Shown here in pieces: positions 7,538 to 14,483 of a stretch of 34,492 nucleotides of DNA (its first letter is position 1; each line of letters starts with the position of its first letter). The notes below the pieces were generated by a model. It was not told the origin of the DNA and did not search any database. It saw nothing but the letters and a program-made list of their open reading frames with translations. The DNA comes from Winogradskyella_A sp963966315 (GTDB taxonomy: Bacteria > Bacteroidota > Bacteroidia > Flavobacteriales > Flavobacteriaceae). The stretch lies in NCBI GenBank assembly GCA_963966315.1, contig CAWZYX010000020.1:1-34492 (forward strand), read 5' to 3'. The position numbers and the translations under genes were made by a program.

Positions 7538-7556
7538 TAAAATGTAATTACTTTTG
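7527..7556 (+). promoter_or_regulatory. tamL promoter: TTTG-N18-TACTTTTG
   Basis: TTTG at 7527-7530 (-33) and TACTTTTG at 7549-7556 (-7), separated by 18 nt, fit the Bacteroidota primary sigma consensus. The -33 element lies inside the first codons of the divergent methyltransferase gene. The predicted 5' leader is about 75 nt. Confidence 0.55.
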
Positions 7557-7638
7557 TTTCTGGCGAAATATGAGCAAATTAGTACATTTTACACTAATTT
7601 TTAACAGTAAGTCAAATTATCAGTAATTCATTTTCAAT

Positions 7639-10212
7639 TTGAAAATTCCCGGACACAACGGAACTTCCAAGAAACAGTACCTCCGTATACTGATGCTATT
7701 GATTGGCAGTGCTCTGGGCTTATTTCAATTTTCTTGTGATGCCGTAAAGCGTGTTCCAAAAGAGGACTATCTCATCACCAAAAATACCATCGTGGTCGAT
7801 GAGAAAGTCAACTCACAGGAAGCATTGAAAAATCTTACTGTTCAGAAAGCTAATAGTAAAATTGCCCTCATCAATTTACCCTTCAAACTACACGTCTACA
7901 ATTTGGCCAGGCCCAATATTGACTCCATCATCCAGGCAAATGTTTACGACAATGAACAAAAAATGAGAAGAAGAACAGCTCTTTACTCCCGTAAACAGTT
8001 GGAAAACATTTTGCAGTCGAAAAGAGATTTTAACACCTGGCTCAAAAAAGTTGGGGAACCACCCAGCATACTGGACGAACGCAAGACTGTTCAGACCCAG
8101 CAGAATTTAAGGTCATATTACTTTAAAAGAGGTTGGCTGGATAATGAGGTTACTTACGACATAAAAAAGGATTCTAATCAACGTGCGGAGATCACCTATA
8201 AGGTCCAAAAGAACGAACCTTATTTTATGGATTCCCTAAAGCTGAGCATTTCCACCCCAGCCGTGGACTCTATTTTCAGGCAGCACTACGAGGAAAGTTT
8301 GTTAAAACCAAATTTGCAATACAATGAAGACACCTACACCAAAGAAAGGGAGCGTATCACTACCTTAATGAGAAATTCAGGGGTCTACCACTTTGGGCAG
8401 GACAATATCAGCTTTGAACTGGATACCATAAGAGCAACGAAATCCTTTGATACGGAATTGTTTATTAGCGACCGATTGATCAGAGATCTTGATTCCTCAA
8501 GACTGGAACCCTTTAAAGTCTTTAAAATTAAGGATATTAACATATATACCGATGTAAGCATCTCTCAAAGAGAATCCAGGGAGATATCAGACTCCACTCA
8601 TTACAAGGGTTTTAATCTTTACAGTTACGACGAACTAAAATACAAACCCAAGGCACTAACCGATGCAGTGTTTATTACCGATTCGTCAGTGTACAGAGAT
8701 ATTGACAGAACCCGTACCCTTCGGTATCTCAACCAGCTTCAAATCTTTCGCTATCCCAGTATTGAATACGTCGAACACAAGGAGGACACCAGCCTTACAG
8801 CCAATATCTATTTATCCCCAAAAAAGAAATACACACTTTTTTTTGAACCTGAAATAACAACGAGTAACATTCAAACTGTGGGGTTAGCATTCAACACCGG
8901 TCTAAAAGTAAGGAATGTCTTTAAAGGAGCTGAGACCTTAGACTTTTCACTACTAACAAGTATTGGTGCCTCGCGCGAAGGTGCAGACCCCGATGATCCC
9001 TTTTTTGATATTCTGGAGTTAGGAGGTAATATAGGGCTAACAGTTCCTCGGTTCTTTCTGCCATTTAATACCGATAGGATCGTCCCAAAATACATGTCCC
9101 CTACCACCAGACTGAATTTAACAGCGACCAGCCAAACCAATATTGGACTGGACAAACAGTCCTTTTCGAGCATCCTATCCTACAATTGGTTTCCGTCTGA
9201 ACGGGCGACCAATACTCTGGATCTGGTGAATGCACAGTTTGTAAATAACTTAAATCCTAACGCCTACTTTGAGGTATACTCTACCTCCTACAACGTGCTA
9301 AACGATGTTGCACGAAATATAGGGTACATTGGTGAAGACGAATCACTGAGCATCCCTGAGGGAGCCGAGATGTTTATCGAGGATGTACTGTCCTCAAATA
9401 CCTCTTTACAGCCCGGTGACGAGGGATACATTACAGTAGTCAATATTGATGAACGAAAGACGCGACTTACGGAAAACAACCTGATTGTCTCTACCAGTTT
9501 TCGATACACGCGAGATACCCGGGAAAGCTTGTCCGATAACAACTTCTCCATATTCAGATCCAACATAGAGCTTGCAGGTAATCTGCTTTCAGGTCTGGCC
9601 AATCTTTTTGATGCACCACAGAACGAAAATGGGGCCTATGAAGCCTTTGGAGTGGCTTTTTCGCAATACATCAAAACAGAGCTGGATTACATCAAATACT
9701 GGGGCTTTGGTGGTAAAAAAGTCCTGGCCACCAGAAGTTATATCGGAATTGCTATTCCTTACGGGAATTCCAATAACATTCCTTTTGCCAAATCGTTCTT
9801 TGCGGGAGGACCAAATGACAACAGAGCATGGACAGCTTATAACTTGGGACCGGGGAGCATTCGAAATTTCGATGAGTTTAGTGAGGCGAACTTTAAACTG
9901 CACTTTAGTGTAGAACAGCGATTTAACCTTTTTGGTAGTTTTGACGGTGCTTTTTTTGTTGATGTAGGAAATATTTGGAATGTTTTGGACAATGTAACCA
10001 TCCCGGAGGCTACTTTTGACTCACTGGCCTCATTAAAGGATATTGCTGTAGGTTCCGGATTTGGACTGCGATACGATTTTAACTTCTTTGTCGCCAGGCT
10101 GGACACCGGATTCAAAACCTACAACCCTGAGCTTGAAATGAGCCGACGCTGGTTTACAGATTTCAATTTTAAAAATGCTGTTTTTAACATTGGTATCAAC
10201 TATCCGTTTTAG
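7639..10212 (+). CDS. tamL: TamL-type lipidated Omp85 outer-membrane assembly protein
   Basis: An 857-aa member of the BamA/TamA superfamily. The N-terminus has a basic region, a hydrophobic core and Cys33 (LFQFSC), indicating a lipoprotein signal peptide. Lipidated TamA relatives are known as TamL in Bacteroidota. POTRA-like repeats fill the N-terminal half (for example the QQNLRSYYFKRGWLDNEV segment around 154). The second half is a 16-strand-type barrel, with GGPNDNRAW near 722-732 at the place of the BamA loop-6 RGF motif and a C-terminal beta-signal NIGINYPF. The start is TTG at 7639. The first in-frame ATG (7693) would remove every positive charge before the hydrophobic core. The usual partner tamB is not adjacent. 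fbaA follows after 89 bp. Confidence 0.82.
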   Translation: MKIPGHNGTSKKQYLRILMLLIGSALGLFQFSCDAVKRVPKEDYLITKNTIVVDEKVNSQEALKNLTVQKANSKIALINLPFKLHVYNLARPNIDSIIQANVYDNEQKMRRRTALYSRKQLENILQSKRDFNTWLKKVGEPPSILDERKTVQTQQNLRSYYFKRGWLDNEVTYDIKKDSNQRAEITYKVQKNEPYFMDSLKLSISTPAVDSIFRQHYEESLLKPNLQYNEDTYTKERERITTLMRNSGVYHFGQDNISFELDTIRATKSFDTELFISDRLIRDLDSSRLEPFKVFKIKDINIYTDVSISQRESREISDSTHYKGFNLYSYDELKYKPKALTDAVFITDSSVYRDIDRTRTLRYLNQLQIFRYPSIEYVEHKEDTSLTANIYLSPKKKYTLFFEPEITTSNIQTVGLAFNTGLKVRNVFKGAETLDFSLLTSIGASREGADPDDPFFDILELGGNIGLTVPRFFLPFNTDRIVPKYMSPTTRLNLTATSQTNIGLDKQSFSSILSYNWFPSERATNTLDLVNAQFVNNLNPNAYFEVYSTSYNVLNDVARNIGYIGEDESLSIPEGAEMFIEDVLSSNTSLQPGDEGYITVVNIDERKTRLTENNLIVSTSFRYTRDTRESLSDNNFSIFRSNIELAGNLLSGLANLFDAPQNENGAYEAFGVAFSQYIKTELDYIKYWGFGGKKVLATRSYIGIAIPYGNSNNIPFAKSFFAGGPNDNRAWTAYNLGPGSIRNFDEFSEANFKLHFSVEQRFNLFGSFDGAFFVDVGNIWNVLDNVTIPEATFDSLASLKDIAVGSGFGLRYDFNFFVARLDTGFKTYNPELEMSRRWFTDFNFKNAVFNIGINYPF

Positions 10213-10269
10213 TCTTACCTGATGGTTCTTATTTAGAAGACAATATTACCGGCATTTGTCTAAAATCCT

Positions 10270-10277
10270 TATTTTTG
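10270..10277 (+). promoter_or_regulatory. -7 box of fbaA promoter (TATTTTTG)
   Basis: Fits TAnnTTTG and lies 24 bp before the fbaA ATG. No TTTG was found at a normal -33 distance. TTTG at 10255-10258 is too close. Confidence 0.4.
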
Positions 10278-10301
10278 ATTTAATTTTAATAAAATCACTC
10301 A

Positions 10302-11369
10302 ATGAGTCATTCCATTAAACCCGGCGTCGCTACCGGGTACGAAGTTCAGAATATTTTCAAGTTAGCAAAGGAAAAGGGTTTTGCCCTTCCGGCAGTAAAT
10401 GTGATCGGTTCCAATACCATTAACGGTGTTTTAGAAACTGCCAAATCGCTCAATTCTCCTGTGATCATCCAATTTTCTAATGGTGGTGCACAGTTCAATG
10501 CCGGGAAAGGTCTTGGAAACGACCAGCAAAAAGGTGCCATTGCCGGTGGCGTTGCAGGAGCACTTCATGTGCATCATATGTCCAAAGCCTATGGAGTACC
10601 GGTAATCCTGCATACCGATCACTGTGCCAAAAAACTATTGCCATGGATCGATGGTCTTCTGGACGCAAGTGAAGCTCATTTTGCCAAAACCGGAAAGCCT
10701 TTGTACAGCAGCCATATGATAGACCTTTCAGAGGAGCCCATTGAAGAAAATATTGCTATCTGCAAAACGTATCTGCAACGCATGAAAAAGATGGGAATGA
10801 CCTTAGAAATAGAACTGGGGATTACCGGTGGTGAGGAAGACGGTGTTGACAATACAGATGTGGACGATTCCAAGCTGTATACCCAACCGGAAGAAGTAGC
10901 CTACGCCTATGAAGAACTGAGTAAGGTGAGTGATCAGTTTACCATTGCAGCTGCCTTCGGAAATGTACACGGCGTGTACAAACCGGGAAATGTAAAGCTA
11001 ACTCCTAAAATATTAAAGAACTCACAGGACTACATTTCAAAACATTATGGTGTAGGTCACAATCACATTGACTTTGTATTCCATGGCGGATCGGGATCTA
11101 CCGTAGAGGAAATTCGCGAGGGGATCTCCTACGGTGTAATCAAGATGAATATAGATACAGACCTTCAGTACGCCTTTATGAGTGGCATTAGAGACTATAT
11201 GGCAGATAATTCTGCCTACCTTCAGTCTCAAATAGGAAATCCTGATGGAGCGGACATGCCTAACAAAAAATACTATGACCCGCGAGTATGGCTCAGAAAA
11301 GGTGAGCAATCTTTCGTTGAACGCCTGAAAAAAGCATTTGAAGACCTTAACAACGTTAATACACTGTAG
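10302..11369 (+). CDS. fbaA: Fructose-bisphosphate aldolase, class II (FbaA type)
   Basis: A 355-aa zinc-dependent aldolase interconverting fructose 1,6-bisphosphate with glyceraldehyde 3-phosphate and dihydroxyacetone phosphate in glycolysis and gluconeogenesis. The catalytic Asp and a zinc His are in HTDH (104-107). The ELGITGGEEDGVDN loop (171-184) is typical of the class IIA E. coli-like subgroup. Further metal ligands are His223 in NVHG and His261 in FHGGSGS, and NIDTD (283-287) binds phosphate. The length matches E. coli FbaA (359). accD starts 26 bp downstream, suggesting co-transcription. Confidence 0.96.
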   Translation: MSHSIKPGVATGYEVQNIFKLAKEKGFALPAVNVIGSNTINGVLETAKSLNSPVIIQFSNGGAQFNAGKGLGNDQQKGAIAGGVAGALHVHHMSKAYGVPVILHTDHCAKKLLPWIDGLLDASEAHFAKTGKPLYSSHMIDLSEEPIEENIAICKTYLQRMKKMGMTLEIELGITGGEEDGVDNTDVDDSKLYTQPEEVAYAYEELSKVSDQFTIAAAFGNVHGVYKPGNVKLTPKILKNSQDYISKHYGVGHNHIDFVFHGGSGSTVEEIREGISYGVIKMNIDTDLQYAFMSGIRDYMADNSAYLQSQIGNPDGADMPNKKYYDPRVWLRKGEQSFVERLKKAFEDLNNVNTL

Positions 11370-11395
11370 TTATTAATTCGCAAATAGAGAACAGT

Positions 11396-12256
11396 ATGGC
11401 TTGGTTTAAAAGAAAAGATAAGGGTATTCAAACTGCTACCGAAGAAAAAAAAGACACTCCCAAGGGCCTTTGGTACAAATCTCCTACAGGCAAAATCATC
11501 GATACCAAGGAACTGGAGCAAAATTATTACGTGAGCCCTGAAGATGGTTATCACGTGCGCATCGGAAGTAAGGAGTACTTTGAAATTCTGTTCGATGACA
11601 ATAAGTTTAAAGAACTCGATAGCGATCTCACTTCAAAAGATCCTTTGAAATTTGAGGATACCAAAAAATATCCGGATCGTCTGAAAGCTGCCCAGAAAAA
11701 GACCCAACTCAGCGATGCTGTGAGAACAGCCGTGGGAAAATCCATGGGTAAAGATCTGGTCATTGCCTGTATGGACTTTTCCTTCATTGGAGGGTCTATG
11801 GGCTCTGTAGTTGGAGAAAAGATCGCACGAGCGGCTGACTACTCCCTAAAGAACAACATTCCGTTTATGATCATTAGCAAATCGGGAGGTGCACGTATGA
11901 TGGAAGCCGCACTATCGCTAATGCAACTGGCCAAAACATCGGCCAAGCTAGCCCAACTGGCGGAAGCTAAAATACCCTATATCTCCTTGTGTACAGACCC
12001 CACTACCGGTGGGACTACAGCGTCCTTTGCCATGCTTGGGGATATCAATATTGCTGAACCAGGAGCGCTCATAGGTTTCGCCGGACCTAGAGTTGTCCGA
12101 GATACCACCGGAAAAGAACTTCCGGAAGGCTTTCAAACCTCAGAGTTCTTGCTTGAACACGGATTTCTTGACTTCATCACCCACAGAAAGGACCTTAAAA
12201 AGAAGATCAACCAATACCTTGATCTGATACTCAATCAACCTCTAAGAACGGACTAA
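11396..12256 (+). CDS. accD: Acetyl-CoA carboxylase carboxyltransferase subunit beta, zinc-ribbon cysteines missing
   Basis: A 286-aa beta subunit of the carboxyltransferase that, with AccA, moves CO2 from biotin-BCCP to acetyl-CoA to form malonyl-CoA, the first committed step in fatty-acid synthesis. The crotonase-like core is intact: GGSMGSVVGEK (132-142), KSGGARMMEA (162-171), and DPTTGGTTASFAMLGD with GFAGPRVVRDT (201-237). In E. coli AccD the N-terminus carries a Cys4 zinc ribbon. Here the matching stretches read YKSPTGK (27-33) and VSPEDGYH (46-53) with no cysteine, although the surrounding sequence (LWYKSP, GYHVRIGSKEYFE) aligns. This looks like a lineage trait of Flavobacteriia rather than damage. 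Confidence 0.95.
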   Translation: MAWFKRKDKGIQTATEEKKDTPKGLWYKSPTGKIIDTKELEQNYYVSPEDGYHVRIGSKEYFEILFDDNKFKELDSDLTSKDPLKFEDTKKYPDRLKAAQKKTQLSDAVRTAVGKSMGKDLVIACMDFSFIGGSMGSVVGEKIARAADYSLKNNIPFMIISKSGGARMMEAALSLMQLAKTSAKLAQLAEAKIPYISLCTDPTTGGTTASFAMLGDINIAEPGALIGFAGPRVVRDTTGKELPEGFQTSEFLLEHGFLDFITHRKDLKKKINQYLDLILNQPLRTD

Positions 12257-12331
12257 AAGAGGTCTATTCATGATTTTTGCTTATAATTGTAGCAAATATT
12301 AGGATCAACCCAAATCTTAAATTCAACTATT

Positions 12332-12871
12332 ATGAACCTACAAGCAAGACGACTTAGTCTTTTAGTACTGATTTTTACCGGCATCTTCACAGGGTGTGAT
12401 GAAGCCGATGAACTTACTGAATTTGATATCAGCGAGAGCTTTACCACTACTATTAACGTAAATATTCCTGGTGACTCACAATCGGAGGCAAGTATTGACG
12501 AATTTGCCGGTATTGATATAATCAATAGCCCTGAAATCGAAGATAACTACAATTTAATTCAGAGCATTAGCATCAATTCCATTACCTACGAAATTGACGA
12601 CTTTAGTGGTTTTGACGGCGCGGTTGTTTCAAACGCTTCCTTTACTTTAAATGGTGATACCATTAGTATTGATGATGTTACTCTGGAAGATGCCGACAAC
12701 AATAATACAATCTTTGTCTTGGAAGATGAGGTTGTATTTAACTCCATCAGCCAGATGTTACTTAATTCAAGTGAATTGTCTATTGGTGTTTCCGGCACTG
12801 TCAACGGAACTCCCGTACAGTTTAATGTGATTGTCAACTTCGATATTACGGTCACCGTAGACGTACTTTAA
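12332..12871 (+). CDS. Lipoprotein of unknown function
   Basis: A 179-aa protein. The signal peptide has a basic start (MNLQARR), a hydrophobic core and a lipobox ending at Cys22 (FTGC), so it is a predicted membrane-anchored lipoprotein. The mature part is acidic, rich in Asp, Ile, Asn and Ser, and reads as regularly alternating beta-strand sequence (for example SISINSITYEIDDFSG and VNFDITVTVDVL), suggesting a small beta-sandwich. I recognise no family. It stands alone between accD and a convergent lipoprotein gene and ends just before a strong hairpin terminator. Confidence 0.75.
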   Translation: MNLQARRLSLLVLIFTGIFTGCDEADELTEFDISESFTTTINVNIPGDSQSEASIDEFAGIDIINSPEIEDNYNLIQSISINSITYEIDDFSGFDGAVVSNASFTLNGDTISIDDVTLEDADNNNTIFVLEDEVVFNSISQMLLNSSELSIGVSGTVNGTPVQFNVIVNFDITVTVDVL

Positions 12872-12879
12872 GAAAAAGG

Positions 12880-12914
12880 AAAGAAGCGAGTGCCAGGCGG
12901 CAACTCGCTTCTTT
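12880..12914. terminator. Bidirectional hairpin terminator
   Basis: AAAGAAGCGAG-TGCC pairs with GGCA-CTCGCTTCTTT around a 4-nt loop (AGGC), with one bulged A: about 15 bp in all. The A and T runs at either side let it serve both the plus-strand lipoprotein gene ending at 12871 and the minus-strand one ending at 12940. Confidence 0.85.
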
Positions 12915-12939
12915 AACCAACCAACTTAAACTAACGTTC

Positions 12940-13788
12940 TTAATTGAGCGTTATAGGAATTTCTTGTCCATTGTTAAAGGTAAAGGTAGCAGCGTTATCG
13001 CAGTCCCCGTCACCAAAGTCAAAAAGGCCACCGAAATTAGTACGTTCCACACTAAAGTTTCCGGATACAAAGTAAATACACACCACTTCTCGTCTTAAAG
13101 GCTCTACCACCTCGTAAGAATGGGAATTGCCATTGATAAAAGTCGTGGTCCAGTTGCCGGTGACTTCAAATACGTTATCGCTGAATATTCCGGTTCCGGC
13201 TCCTTCTACCCATTCTCTGATCTTAGTTCCCGATCTGGAGGCTTGTAAACCATTAGGCCAGGTTACCGTTATATCTAATTCGTGAGTAAACATGGGGTTA
13301 CCATTCTCATTACTGCGTTCTCTCAAGATACTTCTGGAGGCTTCAATACTTTTCGCATTAAAGAAAAAGTCGATCAATTCATAGTTGATCATGATCTGCT
13401 GGGCCTCAGGATCTCTATTATAGCTTACCAATATCTCTCCCTGAATTAAATGACCTCGAACAATACAACCCTCCTCACCAAAGTCGATGCTGAGTTCTCT
13501 ATAATTCTGTTGGGCTGTTAAGGTCACAGTTACACATTCGGGTAATGAGAGAGGTTGTGCATAGCGTCCGGCCTCATTTTCGTCGTAATTGTCGAAGACG
13601 TCAATTACCAAATCGGCCAGTACCGCATCCATTTCATCGATCTCAGCAGAAGCGAGTAGTTCGGTGGTTTCTTCAAGGGCATTTGAATTCTGGTCAATAG
13701 GTTCATCTGAATCGGAGCAAGCACTTAAGGAAAGGGCAAGAGCCGTCGCCGTGGCATAGATCCAAAGAGTTGTTTTCATTCGTTTCAT
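12940..13788 (-). CDS. Lipoprotein of unknown function
   Basis: A 282-aa predicted lipoprotein: MKRMKTTLW, a hydrophobic core, lipobox LSAC with Cys24, then a Ser/Asp-rich linker. An acidic helical-looking stretch (40-70) is followed by beta-rich sequence with several cysteines (in LPECVTV, EEGCIVRG, VVCIYF and GDGDCDNAA), which could form disulfides outside the cytoplasm. The repeated pattern of GNWTTTFINGN- and GDGDCDNAATFTFNNG-type strands resembles Bacteroidota surface lipoproteins, but I cannot name the family. A second Met at residue 4 is an alternative start. No promoter was identified. Confidence 0.75.
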   Translation of the reverse strand: MKRMKTTLWIYATATALALSLSACSDSDEPIDQNSNALEETTELLASAEIDEMDAVLADLVIDVFDNYDENEAGRYAQPLSLPECVTVTLTAQQNYRELSIDFGEEGCIVRGHLIQGEILVSYNRDPEAQQIMINYELIDFFFNAKSIEASRSILRERSNENGNPMFTHELDITVTWPNGLQASRSGTKIREWVEGAGTGIFSDNVFEVTGNWTTTFINGNSHSYEVVEPLRREVVCIYFVSGNFSVERTNFGGLFDFGDGDCDNAATFTFNNGQEIPITLN

Positions 13789-13906
13789 GATCTAATCGTT
13801 TTTGAGTTAATCTGTTTCTAAGACCCTGGAACTTAAAAAAGGTTTAAAATGGGTTTGTAAAACTCATCTTTTTACACTTACAGAGAAGCAGTTATAATTA
13901 ATTAAC

Positions 13907-13914
13907 TATATTTG
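13907..13914 (+). promoter_or_regulatory. -7 box of rpsO promoter (TATATTTG)
   Basis: An exact TAnnTTTG match 54 bp upstream of the rpsO ATG, in AT-rich sequence. No TTTG lies at the -33 distance, as is common for ribosomal promoters in this group. Confidence 0.55.
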
Positions 13915-13968
13915 CCGCCTGAAAGAAGGTCTTTCGGTATACATAAAAATCATTGAACTAATATTGGA

Positions 13969-14238
13969 ATGTATTTAACAAAAGAGAAAAAAGAAGAAAT
14001 CTTCGCAAAACACGGTAAGGGAAAAAATGACACCGGTTCTGCAGAAGGACAAATTGCATTGTTTACGCACCGAATCAATCACCTGACCGAGCACTTGAAA
14101 AAAAATCGTAAAGATTTTAATTCAGAACGTGCGCTGGTAAAACTGGTAGGTAAGAGACGCTCTCTATTAGACTATCTTACTAAAGTGGATATTTTGAGAT
14201 ATCGTGCGATTGTAAAAGAATTAGGATTAAGAAAATAA
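13969..14238 (+). CDS. rpsO: 30S ribosomal protein S15
   Basis: An 89-aa, full-length S15, a primary 16S rRNA-binding protein of the small-subunit platform that also contacts 23S rRNA (bridge B4). The conserved segments are all present: TGSAEGQIALFTHRINHLTEHLKKN in two pieces at 22-46, then RRSLLDYL and RYRAIVKELGLRK at the C-terminus. It precedes pnp, the widely conserved rpsO-pnp order, but a good terminator separates them, so pnp probably has its own promoter or is fed by read-through. Confidence 0.98.
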   Translation: MYLTKEKKEEIFAKHGKGKNDTGSAEGQIALFTHRINHLTEHLKKNRKDFNSERALVKLVGKRRSLLDYLTKVDILRYRAIVKELGLRK

Positions 14239-14242
14239 TCGG

Positions 14243-14267
14243 AAAACCACGCCTTGTGCGTGGTTTT
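14243..14267 (+). terminator. Intrinsic terminator after rpsO
   Basis: A 10-bp stem, AAAACCACGC / GCGTGGTTTT, with a CTTGT loop and a run of T, five bases past the rpsO stop. Confidence 0.88.
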
Positions 14268-14412
14268 TTATATAAACTCAATCAGAAGAGTCTAACATCT
14301 GAATAAAATTAAGCAGATTCTGAGAATTCTCAGAATAACGGTTTTTCATTGGTCAGTCATCACTACAGCGATCACCATTAAGGTAACGCACAACAACAAC
14401 ACAACCCTGACC

Positions 14413-14470
14413 GTCCGGTAAGGCGGCGACCATTGTTTAACATGTTTGGGTATTATCGATAAGCCCGGAC
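14413..14470 (+). promoter_or_regulatory. Possible structured leader of pnp
   Basis: GTCCGG (14413-14418) is complementary to CCGGAC (14465-14470), closing a 46-nt loop that ends 13 bp before the pnp ATG. In E. coli the pnp leader folds and is cut by RNase III for autoregulation. A similar role here is only a possibility, as six pairs is weak evidence. No promoter was found between 14271 and 14483. Confidence 0.25.
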
Positions 14471-14483
14471 CGAATACATTAAT

